Below are positions 23,901 through 33,600 of a DNA stretch of 64,000 nt, in pieces. The translations under genes were made by a program, and so were the position numbers. How positions within the stretch are numbered: position 1 is the stretch's first letter; every line of letters starts with the position of its first letter. The DNA is from Siphonodentalium dalli (Eukaryota > Mollusca > Scaphopoda > Gadilida > Siphonodentaliidae): contig CP136062.1 in assembly GCA_032622095.1 (NCBI GenBank), positions 201,027,959 through 201,091,958 on the forward strand, read 5' to 3'. The notes beneath the pieces are model-generated. The model saw nothing but the letters and a program-made list of their open reading frames with translations. It was not told where the DNA came from and did no database searches.

Positions 23901-26323
23901 AGACCTACCTTTCTGAGAAATATGGCAATTAGTCGACTACTAGTAAGAGATTGCTAATCGATTATCACATAAATTCTAGATGACTAATCATTTTGACACT
24001 AATAGCTAGCACTTAAACTATTTAAAGTTGATCATAAACACTACTTGTGTTGAAGCACAGTTACTGGACATATTAAATGTCCCAAAAAAAAAGGTTTTAA
24101 TCAAATTTATAAACCGGTATCCTAATATGATTCTATATTATTAGGATACTGATTTACAAATTCGATTAAAACCTTATTTTTGGGACTTTATGTCCAGTAA
24201 CTGTCACTTACTGTGGATAGTGTGGTCACATTTACTGGACATAAAGTCCCAAAATAAGGGTTTAATAGAGTTTATAAATCGGTATCCTAATATAATATTA
24301 TATATATATAATATTAATATATAATATTAAGATACCGAATTATAAACTTGATTAAACCCTTATTTTGGAACTTTATGTCCAGTAACTGTGCTCTGGTTGA
24401 AGTTTACGCAGTAGGATCAGGGTCGATTCGGTCCAGGGCTGATTCGGCCCATGGTTTGGACCGAATCGTCTCACCTAAAAAAAAATTTATCAGTAGGATA
24501 TTTGGATGTTTATATATATTTTTCTTTCGTATGTTATTTTATTATTATAATAAAGCATTTAATATTTTTGATTGAAGTGTATAAAAGGGTATCATTGCTC
24601 TAGTTTATTATATATATCTTTATCTTATGATTTGATTTAATATTCTTACCTGTGATTTGTCTGTGAGAAAGTTTATAATAAAATTGTACATATAATATGT
24701 TTCTACATAGATAGGTACATGTATCTACCTTTTTTACACTCAGAATGGCTTCTGACATGTTTGTTTGAACAAGATCAAATGGTGATTGATCTGAGTTGAG
24801 TTGAGAATCACTTGGTTGGTGAGTTGTTTGTTTAAGTGAGGCTTGTTCATGCCATCACAACATGTTTGTTTAAGTGAGGCTTGTTCATGCCTATCACAAC
24901 ATTATTTCCATCATATTTAAGGGTAGCGTGTAAGCCCCAACACCATATCCCATTAGTTCTTCAAATTGATTAACAATGAGCCGAAGATACAGTTTACAAA
25001 GACCGTAGACGGTACCTACAAAGACGGTACCATCAAAACAACAGAATTTCTGAAGGATGTCAACACAATTTACAAGAACGGCCAATCAAAGAACTAAAGA
25101 AGACCAACAGAAGAAAGAAGAAGAAAAGAAGACCAACGTACGCCATGTTTTTAATTTTAATAAATAAATAATGTATTGACTGATTCTTCCATGTTTTATC
25201 TTGTTTTTAATCAATAAATAATCAGATGTTTTATCATGTAAAATGTATATATTGACTGATTCTTCCATGTTATAACTTGTTTTTAAATCAATAAATATTC
25301 GAATGTAAAATGTATATATTCATGTCATTTTTGAATTTGTTGATGTTTGTTAATTGCTATGTATACAGTAATGCTCTAAGTAATCTCGGGGAGAGCTTTC
25401 CGATGAATGGCAACAAGCCATATTTCTGACTAAATCCTGAAAAGTTACCCATAATTCTGCTGTACTAGTAGTTAAAGAGTCGATTACTTAGAGCATTACT
25501 GTATATTCATTAATATTGTTGCCAAAACATTACACATATAATCTCCATTGTCATAAAAAGACCGGTCCCAAATTAAAGGCAATTAAAATAAAATGTCGTC
25601 CATTTAACACCCACGCTACCTACTAGTAATTACCCGAATTGAATAGGGGCCGAATCAGTCCGGCCGAAAAAGCCCTGGACCAAAAAGTCCAAGCCCGAAT
25701 CGACCCGCTCCCACGCAGTATTACGTTTATTTTGAACTAGCACTTAGTGAACGTTCAGACGACCACGATACAATCGTAAGTGGAAAGATTTCCGTCGTAG
25801 GAAGTAACCGGTAGTTGGACTGCGCATGCTCACGTCAAAATTGTAGGTAAAAAAATATCAAGCACTGTTTGATTTTAGATGCGAAATCGTGGCGTATCAT
25901 AATGTACAACGAGATCGCAATCATCTGAACAAACTATCCACGATCTCGTCGGGCCCGATTCCTCCACTTACGATTGAATCGTGGTCGTCTGAACGTTCAC
26001 TTAACATAAGATTTTGTGGTCATTTTCCGAAGCTTTTTTTTGTAAATTAACTTTTGTGGATACAACTGCTGATTTGAATGACTTGTGATTTACAATTGAC
26101 AATATTTTATTGCAATCGCGTAATTTCGACGACATGATGATGATGATTTATTATAGCACACACCTTTCTTGCATGTTTTTAGAAGCCTTTTGGTCAGTTT
26201 TCTTGGTGCCAATGGCTGGGAGATTGGGCTAAGGTATTTAGTTTTCTCTAACCACACTTCTTTCTTGTCACCATCGTCCTCACCACCTTCGGATTGTCTT
26301 TTATCTTTCTTAGATTTACCCAT
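12874..26323 (-). CDS. NHP2, H/ACA ribonucleoprotein complex subunit 2 (complete, 4 exons)
   Basis: Exons 26323-26164, 19164-19095, 13913-13808 and 12996-12874 (- strand) splice in frame to a 152-residue protein, almost the length of human NHP2 (153). NHP2 is an L7Ae-family RNA-binding protein of the nucleolar and Cajal-body H/ACA RNP, with dyskerin, NOP10 and GAR1, acting in rRNA/snRNA pseudouridylation and, in vertebrates, telomerase. Diagnostic blocks: YLSPISQPLAPRKLTKRLLK (residues 30-49), LGVKVAQKSIRKGEKGIMLL, AGDVFPIDCISHFPVICEEA, PYCFIPTKEDLG and VKPHENYQESYDEC near the C-terminus. The acidic N-terminus (GGEDDGDKK) is usual. The start ATG has A at -3 and G at +4. The Glu usual in RGVKE is Val here. 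The gene is head-to-head with PUF60; a CACGTG lies about 30 bases before the ATG. Confidence 0.95.
12997..13807 (-). other. NHP2 intron 3
   Basis: 811 bp between GT and AG. It contains a truncated TTAA MITE (13183-13362). Confidence 0.85.
13183..13362. mobile_element. TTAA-family MITE, truncated
   Basis: TTAA at 13179-13182 and terminus CCCTTCCATGACTAGAG, one complete palindrome (about 13210-13276) and the left half of a second (13324-13361). Sequence then changes and the far terminus is missing. Confidence 0.75.
13808..13913 (-). CDS. NHP2 exon 3
   Basis: Begins with the last base of the split Gly codon, then 35 codons, IMLLAGDVFPIDCISHFPVI through CFIPTKE; donor GTATGT at 13807-13802. This is the core of the L7Ae fold. 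Confidence 0.94.
14852..14902 (+). repeat. Poly-G tract, 51 consecutive G
   Basis: Uninterrupted run of G followed by TTGGGGTT. Read from NHP2 (- strand) it is a C tract. The length may be polymorphic or imprecise in the assembly. A reading frame through it would encode polyglycine and is not a gene. Confidence 0.9.
15257..16797. mobile_element. TTAA-flanked element of 1.54 kb with three tandem repeats
   Basis: TTAA at 15253-15256 and 16798-16801, with termini CCCTTTGAACC and GGTTCAAAGGG as perfect inverted repeats. The interior has three diverged tandem units of about 380 bp; the block TTCAARTGGTG recurs near 15361, 15741 and 16122. No transposase ORF. Terminal CCC and a TTAA target fit a piggyBac-type non-autonomous element. 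Confidence 0.75.
17555..18415. repeat. Duplicated short sequence flanking repeat-derived DNA
   Basis: The block TTGCGTTGCC, CAGCCATCTAAAATGTG and GGCATTAATCAAT-like sequence occurs at about 17676-17730 and 18362-18405, each preceded by GATTGTAAACATGTT. Between them (about 18040-18230) is a GACCCGGTGACCCC and GACGGATGGACGAACGGACA segment typical of degenerate HINE-like tails. Confidence 0.5.
18554..18981. mobile_element. TTAA-flanked TIR element
   Basis: TTAA at 18550-18553 and 18982-18985. The termini AGGTACTCAATCCGATCAGA and the reverse complement of TCTGATTGGATTGAGTACCT differ by one base in 20. No ORF with a recognisable domain. Because AA precedes AGG, a TA target with a slightly longer terminus is an alternative reading. 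Confidence 0.7.
19095..19164 (-). CDS. NHP2 exon 2
   Basis: 70 bases, phase 1 in and phase 2 out. Encodes IKEKKVKLGVKVAQKSIRKG and EK, with split codons giving Ala before and Gly after. Acceptor tttcag, donor GTAAGT. Confidence 0.93.
19387..20276. mobile_element. Pearl/HINE-like element with 170-bp core repeats and ACGG microsatellite
   Basis: TACGCCCTTT near the left end is inverted at the right end (AAAGGGCGTA). The right end has a hairpin (CCTTTTT TC AAAAAGG). The core is four tandem units exactly 170 bp apart (CATGTAAAAATAATT blocks after 19541, 19711, 19881 and 20051). A 45-bp ACGG/ACAG microsatellite follows at 20191-20236. This combination is that of bivalve 'pearl' elements. The same family recurs at 31964-32405. 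Confidence 0.75.
20277..22248. other. Part of NHP2 intron 1 with nothing recognised
   Basis: AT-rich; no exon, hairpin or paired terminal repeat could be supported. Confidence 0.4.
22249..23200. mobile_element. GC-rich TIR element with CpG-rich ends
   Basis: GGTGTGCCCCAGTCCTTCGA at the left faces TCGAAGGACTGGTGCCCCCA at the right. CAGTCCTTCGA is an exact inverted repeat, with imperfect extension outside it. Both subterminal regions are rich in GCGCGC. Inside, a frame near 22778-22917 encodes a short Ser/Asp/Glu-rich peptide (DSSDSGESDCGNDSTSEFEV), resembling acidic N-termini of some cut-and-paste transposases, but no catalytic domain follows. Non-autonomous; superfamily unknown. Confidence 0.55.
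24058..24203. mobile_element. Palindromic MITE, CAGTTACTGGACAT termini, copy 1
   Basis: CAGTTACTGGACAT at the left and TGTCCAGTAACTG at the right. Arms of about 65 bases include the GGTTTTAATC and CCTAATAT blocks. A second copy follows directly. Confidence 0.7.
24232..24389. mobile_element. Palindromic MITE, copy 2, tandem with copy 1
   Basis: Same termini (TTACTGGACATAAAGTCCC) and arms, with a long AT loop (TATAATATTAATATATA). The two copies share orientation and are separated by 28 bases. Confidence 0.7.
24414..25712. mobile_element. 1.3-kb TIR element with 8-bp target duplication ACGCAGTA
   Basis: ACGCAGTA at 24406-24413 and again at 25713-25720. Termini contain GGGTCGATTCGG on the left and CCGAATCGACCC on the right, with GGATCA or GGGAGC outermost. 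An 8-bp duplication fits hAT- or P-type transposition. No transposase ORF. A TA MITE (25366-25501) is nested inside. Confidence 0.75.
25366..25501. mobile_element. TA-flanked MITE, relative of the NHP2 3' UTR MITE
   Basis: TA at 25364-25365 and 25502-25503; termini CAGTAATGCTCTAAGTAATC and its complement. The interior shares the GCCATATTTC, CTAAATCCTGAAAA and CATAATTCTGCTGT blocks with one arm of 12661-12869, but is single-armed. Confidence 0.8.
25747..26000 (+). mobile_element. MITE with 3-bp TTA target duplication, copy 1 (NHP2 intron 1)
   Basis: GTGAACGTTCAGACGACCAC at the left and its inverted form at the right, flanked by TTA at 25744-25746 and 26001-26003. 254 bp. It lies 163 bases beyond the NHP2 exon 1 donor. 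A 3-bp TNA duplication fits PIF/Harbinger-like elements. Confidence 0.8.
26164..26323 (-). CDS. NHP2 exon 1
   Basis: 53 codons plus one base from ATG at 26323-26321, MGKSKKDKRQSEGG through KTCKK; donor GTGTGT. In-frame read-through beyond the donor loses family similarity. Confidence 0.93.
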
Positions 26324-26377
26324 ACTTTTTCAGCGTTGTGTTTTCGATCACCACGTGTTGTGACAACGCAAGGTGGA

Positions 26378-26414
26378 CTTTCTTCCCTGGTGAAGATCCC
26401 CCGATGATTCCCGA
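26378..26414 (-). promoter_or_regulatory. Shared 37-bp block, NHP2 side
   Basis: Read on the - strand it starts TCGGGAATCATCGGGGGATC and ends CCAGGGAAGAAAG, 55-91 bases before the NHP2 ATG. It equals the PUF60-side block except for one base. It may be 5' UTR or core promoter, or one terminus of an inserted element about 930 bp long. Confidence 0.6.
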
Positions 26415-27233
26415 GGCCATTCGGTATGTTTCGGAAATACACAATAATAAAAAAAATTGCCGCTGCAGTTTTGAAATTGTTTTAACATTTCCTCGACACG
26501 TGTTTCACATTAAAGGAGATTGCACAGTACAATACATTAATAACTATAATGCTCAATCCGATCAACCATCACAGAGAAAACGGAGTAATAGAGACTGATA
26601 GTGATAGTGATTGAAATTATAAACAAAAATACAAAAAAAATTCTTTTACCATGCAATTATATTTTATTCATGCGCCCCCTAATAATCCTCAGTTCATTGA
26701 GGGTATGGGGTATACTGTAGATAGAAATTGAAATTCGCAATGTGGGCGCTTCAAAACAACATTTATGAATGAACTGTGACGTCACATGGAATCGCGTGCA
26801 AACATTCCAACGTATATTCATGCGCACTATAACAAAATATTTCCTAGTTTGTATCATTATTTGAATGCCCCCCCCATGGTAGATAATACGATAAAACATT
26901 TCAGAAAGTAACTACTATATATGTTGAGTATTTTAGTATATAAAAAACACAGGTGTTGGAGATTTTGTCCATACAAATTCAATTTTTGTTAGACATAAGT
27001 ATGCGCGTGCCGTTGCAGGTTATGAGAATTTAGCAAATCGAGTTAATCGTGTGATACAAACAAACTTGCAGGTTGGGACAATTTACTCAAGAAAACTAAT
27101 CCAATAATTTTGGCTTTAAAAAAAACCTCTTACATTACAATGACATGGATTCGGTCACACGAATGGTAGATAACGTGTTATATGCACAGTGTGCTTGTAC
27201 CAAGAATCTCCGTCGCAGTTTCGGTAGTGATGT

Positions 27234-27258
27234 TCGGGAATCTTCGGGGGATCTTCAC
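27234..27258 (+). repeat. Tandem partial copy of the shared block
   Basis: The first 25 bases of the 27271-27307 block (from TCGGGAATCTTCGGGGGATC to TTCAC) are repeated exactly, 37 bases upstream. Confidence 0.8.
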
Positions 27259-27270
27259 ACCGAGTGATGA

Positions 27271-27307
27271 TCGGGAATCTTCGGGGGATCTTCACCAGGG
27301 AAGAAAG
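27271..27307 (+). promoter_or_regulatory. Shared 37-bp block, PUF60 side
   Basis: Starts TCGGGAATCTTCGGGGGATC and ends CCAGGGAAGAAAG; 320-356 bases upstream of the PUF60 ATG, in the transcription sense of PUF60. Confidence 0.6.
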
Positions 27308-27626
27308 ACCAAAATGCCGTGTTGTGTTGTTTATGTACCGGTGTTAGCATATTACATAAATATTGCCCGGACATATATTTTGTTGCAAGCGGAAATTTTA
27401 ACTCTAAACTCTTTTAATTTAAATGTGTAATTAATTACGAGGAATGATATATATTTCCATATTATCCATATAGGACCATTTTTTTTATAGTTTATTCACA
27501 ATGATATTTTGTTGAAAATTGAAATAAATATCTCAGCACTTTCCACACGTCTAAATTAATGCGCACCGGGTGTCACGTGAATCCTCATACGGGACATGCG
27601 CAAACGCCACTGCAATAATTTGGAAA

Positions 27627-27683
27627 ATGGCTTTTCCTGCGATGAATGTGAATGGGTTTTCCGAGAATAATGACACTAATTCG
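27627..27683 (+). CDS. PUF60 exon 1
   Basis: 19 codons, [19 protein letters not shown], with donor GTAAAA in phase 0. This is the least certain exon because N-termini vary in the family; the support is the good start context, phase match to exon 2 and position. Confidence 0.7.
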
Positions 27684-30600
27684 GTAAAACTTTGTCTTTA
27701 AATGTATCAGTTACAGTTAGATTTATTGGAAATGTGATATGTCGTTTGTTTTATGGCATTATTTTCATCATTTCATTACCGTCCTACAACATACCTCGAA
27801 AACAAGTGACTTCCCACTGCCAATCCGGGTGAATCCCACTCCAAGATTGCAAGTTTACTTCAGTGAACGTTCAGACGACAACGAGTCAGTCGTAAGTGGA
27901 AAGATTTCCGTCATAGGAAGTAACCGCTATTGGACTGTGCATGCTCATGTCAACATCGCAATTCAAAAATAATATCAAGCACTGACCCCTGTTTGATTTT
28001 ATTATTTATATGCGAAATCGTGGTGTATCCTTAGCTACCTCCACGTCCGATGTAATCGCAGTCATGTGTACATAAAAATCATAGCTTGAAAGATTGTAGG
28101 GTAGTCAATCACAAGCTTACGAACAACCACGATATCATATATGACGACATCGCAATCGATTGAACACGATTTTGTTAGGCCCGATTCCTCCACTTATGAT
28201 TAAATCGTGGTCGTCTGAACGTTCACTCATTGTTGGCAATAGGTTGGGTTGGCTCCACAACAAAAGTCGGGCGGTTGGGCCAATGGATCTGCACCAACCT
28301 TTTGCAATATACCGTACATGTCCACAGTAGATTCACTTTGTATGTGTTTGTTCATTATTTATTATTTCATGCAATATTATATGATGATGGTCACTAGAAT
28401 GTGTGGGGTCGGCAACACCATAATCTTTGAACATGACAACATGCCTTTTGAGTTTGAGACCTATAACGTTCAGACTAACAAGTGCGAGCATGGCTTCAAC
28501 CAAACTAGAGCAATCCCCCCATATAAATCTTAGTTGTAAACCAGAAGAACAATTTTGCGTCCTCATTATTATGAGCGCTTTCTTCCAAACTTGAAAATAG
28601 GAACCCAGGCAATATTGCTCCTGCTAATAAAAAGTGTTTATCTAGTATGTGATGATTGTGATCGTTGTTAAATGAGCTGGCTGCAAAAAAGTTTGGTTCA
28701 ATTTATACTATTTTCACTCACTCAGTAGCATTTAGACTTGAGAAAATGGCACAGATAATAAAGAACAATAGAACCTTCAGTACATGTTTGCATCTGCTGA
28801 ACCACAGAACTCTTTGTGGATAAGAAATCCTTTATGGCAATGACTACCAAAGACGGTGCTCACTTCACGAAAATCTTTTTTCATAAATGAAAGCTAAATA
28901 GTGTAAACTTACTTTTACCTATACCTTTTAATCTCAGCTTTCACTCACACCAAAGTTGTTGGTTTATATCGAAAAATGTTCCCATGCGATGGGAAACACA
29001 TGTAACATTTAACGTGTTTTTTTGTGTGACCGATATGGATTCGTTGTTAAAAAAATCTCAAATTGAGAACGATTGGATTTCCTACCAAATATAGCTCTCG
29101 TTCTTGGAAACAATGGCGATACCAATGATGGGATTGTAAATGACATTTGTCTTATGACAGCATTTCTGCTCAGTGCTTTCATGTTGCATAGACAAAGTTT
29201 TTTTTATTAGAGTCGGGTATTTTGACAAGGTTGGCTGCATTCTTGTGGAAAGAATATGTTTCATTGCAATCGGGGCCAAGGAACTCCTGTAAATATACGC
29301 AGTGTGCAGCAGCTATGAAAAAATTAAAGCGGTGTACGGTAGTGCTGGGCGGTTTCCCGATTAATCAACAATACCCGGTTAAAATTTCAATATCGTCAAT
29401 AATATCGTCTAAACTAAAATAATCATAATAATGATAATATCGTCGGCAATCAGTGGGTGCCAGCCAATCATAAGCGTGTACAAACAAATAATTTAACTCA
29501 AGCCTAAATCAAGTTATTTAAGTTTTAAAATCCCAGCCTAACATCCAGGCGTGCAATCAAAACACAGAATAGAAAACATGGTCAGATTGGGAGGGAGGCT
29601 TCATTAGCATTGTGCTTGAATTAAGTATGGTCCACATTTTGTGTGTTGATTGAGAATTGGAGAAGACAGTTTATTCAGTACAGCGTAGTACTATGATTAC
29701 GCAACCCTGAGAAATGAATGTCAGTTATGCCACGCCTCTTCCTTCAGCACAAAGATGCACATGCACCATCAATCACAATAATCAATGGGCGAAGATACGC
29801 CCTCTTCTCATCTAGAAGAAACCACTCACTGCGATTGGTTAAAACCAATTGTATAGAATTAGAGCTTCAAACCGCCCAAAAATACATGGTGTCCTGCTTG
29901 CTTGGCCGAATTCCAAAGATTTGTGTACTACGTGTGTTTGGACTTCGCTAAAAGACTGAACCTCATTGTCAAATTTGTCTTACAGGTTAACCACATTTCC
30001 ATTTGTCAAGCGACAATAACATATTTATACCCCCACTTTCGAAGAAAATGGGGGGTATACTGGATTGACTGCGTCCGTCAGTCACGCTTTCTCCCATGTT
30101 TGTCCGTCCGACCTCATAACTCGAACAACTATGAACCGATTTCAATAATTTTTTGTATGCAATCTCCTTAGGACTGCCTCTCAGCATGATGCTAAATGTG
30201 GTTCGGTCCGACTTTTTTTTTAAAGTTTCGCCTCATTTTCGACTTATTTTGACTTAGAAAATTCTGTCCGACTTAATAACTTTAACAAATATGAACCGAT
30301 TTCAATAATTTTTGGTATCCATGCTGCTCACAATACCCTCTCTACATGATGTGGCTAGGGATTGGCTCAGACTGTTTTTCGTAATATTACACTTCATTTT
30401 CGACTTATTTTGATTTAGAAAATTCTGTCCGACTTACTCTAGTGATCCGAATAACCGTACCCGTACGATTGTTAATTTTGGAGAAAAAATCCACCCCCTA
30501 CGATTCTTATTCAAGCCCCTACGATTATTTAATTTTGATCACCCATACTCCATGAATGATCGCATTATTCGTAGTTTTTAATCAAATGGCATGCATGAAA

Positions 30601-33600
30601 CGGAATACGTTCAAAGAATTCGCGCAACCGTCTGGCATCGCAATATAATCAATGATTTGATCCATGGGAAGTAACTCCATCCTCGCACGTGTCGCTATTT
30701 TGCAATTCGTGCGACCCTATTGCAATAGACAGACCCCCCTCTGCGGGTATTGTTTATCGTTCAGTGAGGCGAACAAAGGTGACAACGCGTTATGTCTGTG
30801 TTTTTTTTTTACAATTGACGCGTTATTAACTAAGAAGTTAATCAACGTCTGGGGCTCACGTTTGAAAGTTTCTTTAATTAGAACACAATTGAGTAGTTGG
30901 TGGACCGATTCCGACCAAAGAAAATTAATAGCATGAAAGTAAACCTTCTGCGTACCTCCGTCAAATAACTTGTGGTGTACGGGTCACGCGAGTTGTCAAT
31001 GTCACATGACTACAGACGAAACTTATACAACTGGGTGTTATGTTCTGATAAGAAAGGGACACCATACCCTTCCCGCATGTGTTACCGCTCAGGATCCCCT
31101 GAGTGTTAGATTTTTCGAGCCTTGTGCTGGAACTGAAAATTCGTATAAAAGTGTTGACGCAGTGTTCTCCGTTCAAATCAATGACATTGAAAAGGTTCTG
31201 CAAGAACCAGACGTTGTCCGTGCTGGGTCGAGGAGTGTTTATTATAAGTTTTTGTTTGATAATTAAATCAGTGTTCTTCAATGATCTCCTTTTTCATTGA
31301 CATTTCCACCCCCTACTATTATTCCGACCCCTACTATTATTAAAATTTGGCAAATTTTCCACCCCCTACTATTATTCCGACCCCTACTATTATTCGGATC
31401 ACTAGAGTAATAACTTTAACAATTTTTACTAAATCACCGGTATAAACCAGAATTTGTAAAGTCACCGGAACTAAATTGTCCGAATAGCGGAATTTAACCT
31501 GTGAATTTAATTTTTCATTCCGAGGGTGTCACTGGTTGAGTGGTTACTGGTCACTGGTTTAAAGTGTATGTTATTCCCGACATCAACTTGTCAAATTTAA
31601 TGCCAATGATGTGATTCTATCAAACAGTGAGAAATGGTTTTCAGTCTCTAGTATGTGTTTTAAAAAAAAACACGATTATATCGTTAACCGCAGTTTTAAT
31701 TTAAAAAATCGCAGTTTTTATTTTTGTAAATATCATCCAGCCCTAGTGTACAGCGGTCGTGGTAATTAACTTTTTGAAGCAGTTAACAAAATTATAACAA
31801 CGGTAAGGTTATAGGCCGATGTCGTGTGTCAACTGCTAGCATTTGCAGTGATTCAGCTTGACCGCGGTCTAGTGGCAGTATGACTACACTCATAACTGGC
31901 CTACAACCTTGCTAAAGGGGTCATTTAATTAGAGCTGTATTTTGCCTACCTGGTTTTATACGCCCTTCTGAAAAAAGGTCATATTATGTTATCCGTCTGT
32001 CCATCCGTAAACATTTTTGGTTTCCGATCGATTTATACGCCCTTTTGAAAAAAGGTCGTATTATGTTATCAGTCTGTCCGTCTGTCTGTCATATCGTTAA
32101 CATTTTTGTTTCCGATCGATAACTCCAGTTTGGATTATTTGATCTGAACCAAAGTTGGTATGTGTAGTTCCCAGCTAAAGATACAGGCCAAGTTCGAATA
32201 TGGGTTCCGTCCAATTATTTTTACATGAGTTACGGCCCTTTTTCGACTTAGAATTTGACTGTCTGTTAACATTTTTGGTTTCCGACCGATAACTCCAGTT
32301 TTGATTATTTGATCTGAACCAAAGCTGGTATGTGTATTTCCCAGCTAAAACTACATGCCAATTTTGAATATAGGTTCTGTCTATTATTTTCACATTTTTC
32401 GACATATATCTCAGCCATAAGTTATATCTTTGTGCCATTTGCCAGTTATGTTCAACAGTAGTGTCAATTTGTTACTTACTCACTTTATATTTTTGCAGTC
32501 GATGGATGAACCATGGATGATGGCTATGAAACTAGAAACTGGTATGTGGGACTTTTTGACTTTTACCATTCCCTATTGACCCAACTTCTTCAATGTACAG
32601 TGTACACTTGTACGTTCCTACCTTGTACTTGAATTTACATCTGGGGAAATTTGAGTACAAGTAGTTAAATTGTTCTGACAGATTCAAAGTTCACATGGGA
32701 CTAAATGACCAAGTCAGAAGATTATGTATTAATAACAGATCTTTGAGTGACAATAGCATTAAAATGCTATGTTTTTGGTGTGCTAATTAAAACTTCTTTC
32801 GGTGCCTGTTAATTATGTGCTTAAATGTGTTGCAATCACCTTGATAGTGTGTCCCCATTTGATGCAGCATTGTGACTTCACATATATATTGTACTAGTAC
32901 GGTTGTACAATTAACGGTATACATTTTCTTGATAAAGGATCACCATAGAGCATATATATCGAGGTTATTGTCTCTTCTTATCTATTGATATATAATGCTC
33001 TTTCCTAGCTATTTGTCCCCGCATGAACTTTGTATGGGTCAGAACCATTTTAATGGAAGGTATCGCAGCTCATCCTGGAAATTAGAAATTCCCTAATTAT
33101 GCTGGATCTTGTCCAACTTTATTGAGAATATAAAATTAAATTTGAAGCTTCAGGTGAACAACTTGCATTTTCACAAGTTATCTTCATCTTGTGAGGAGAT
33201 TACTTTTAAATGGACAATTTTCTGCATTATGTCTACTGTGTGAAGCTCATTTAGCCTTGTTGCCTGCAGCTGTATGTTATAGCTCTATAGTTTATTATGA
33301 TTTGTACCTTTACGATATGTGATATTATTTGTTGACAGGTGCTACTATTGACTGATTTGCTTTTCTTTCATTTTATATTTCAGATCAGTAGTTTGTGGTG
33401 TAAACTGGATTTGCGCGTACCTATACTTTGAAATATTTCTCAGGTTTTTGGTGGTATTTTTCTTTGTAAAAGTTGTGTAATGTGGCGAATGTAATATTAC
33501 ATACATGTTGTACAACTTGTGTAAATGGCGATTCTACACAAAAACTATTGGAATCTGTGTTGAAGGGTGGTAGAGGCGAGGATAATAGCCTTCCTTAAAG

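Larger units (their letters stand above)
19165..26163 (-). other. NHP2 intron 1
   Basis: 7 kb containing a HINE-like element (19387-20276), a GC-rich TIR element (22249-23200), tandem palindromes (24058-24389), a 1.3-kb element with an 8-bp target duplication, a nested MITE and a TNA-flanked MITE (25747-26000). The stretch 20277-22248 has nothing recognisable. Confidence 0.85.
26324..27626. promoter_or_regulatory. Head-to-head promoter region of NHP2 and PUF60
   Basis: 1303 bases separate the two start codons. CACGTG E-boxes lie at 26352-26357 (29 bases upstream of the NHP2 ATG) and 27574-27579 (48 bases upstream of the PUF60 ATG). A 37-bp block occurs in the same sense relative to each gene (26414-26378 and 27271-27307). 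No TATA box or CpG island was established. Confidence 0.7.
30026..31445. mobile_element. HINE-like element nested in the hAT-like element
   Basis: Starts with TATACCCCCACTTTCGAAG then ATGGGGGGTATA, a hairpin, followed by GTCCGTC-type microsatellite sequence. Two diverged tandem units share TATGAACCGATTTCAATAAT and CTTATTTTGA near 30131-30300. It is interrupted at TA 30435-30436 and resumes at 31408. The right end is not clearly defined. Confidence 0.55.
29340..31745. mobile_element. hAT-like outer element with 8-bp target duplication, interrupted
   Basis: GTGTACGG at 29332-29339 and GTGTACAG at 31746-31753 (7 of 8 identical). Termini TAGTGCTGGGC and the complement of CCAGCCCTA are typical of hAT-type MITEs. 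The interior is broken by a HINE-like element starting near 30026 and, within that, by a TA-flanked element (30437-31407). Confidence 0.65.
27684..32498 (+). other. PUF60 intron 1
   Basis: 4.8 kb. It contains the second TNA MITE, a three-layer nest of elements (29332-31753) and two HINE-like fragments (31964-32405). The stretch 28230-29331 has nothing recognisable. Confidence 0.75.

Noticed and set aside
28249-28566. Overlapping ORFs of 94 and 77 codons in PUF60 intron 1
   Set aside because: No similarity to PUF60 N-termini, no splice-site support and no recognisable domain.
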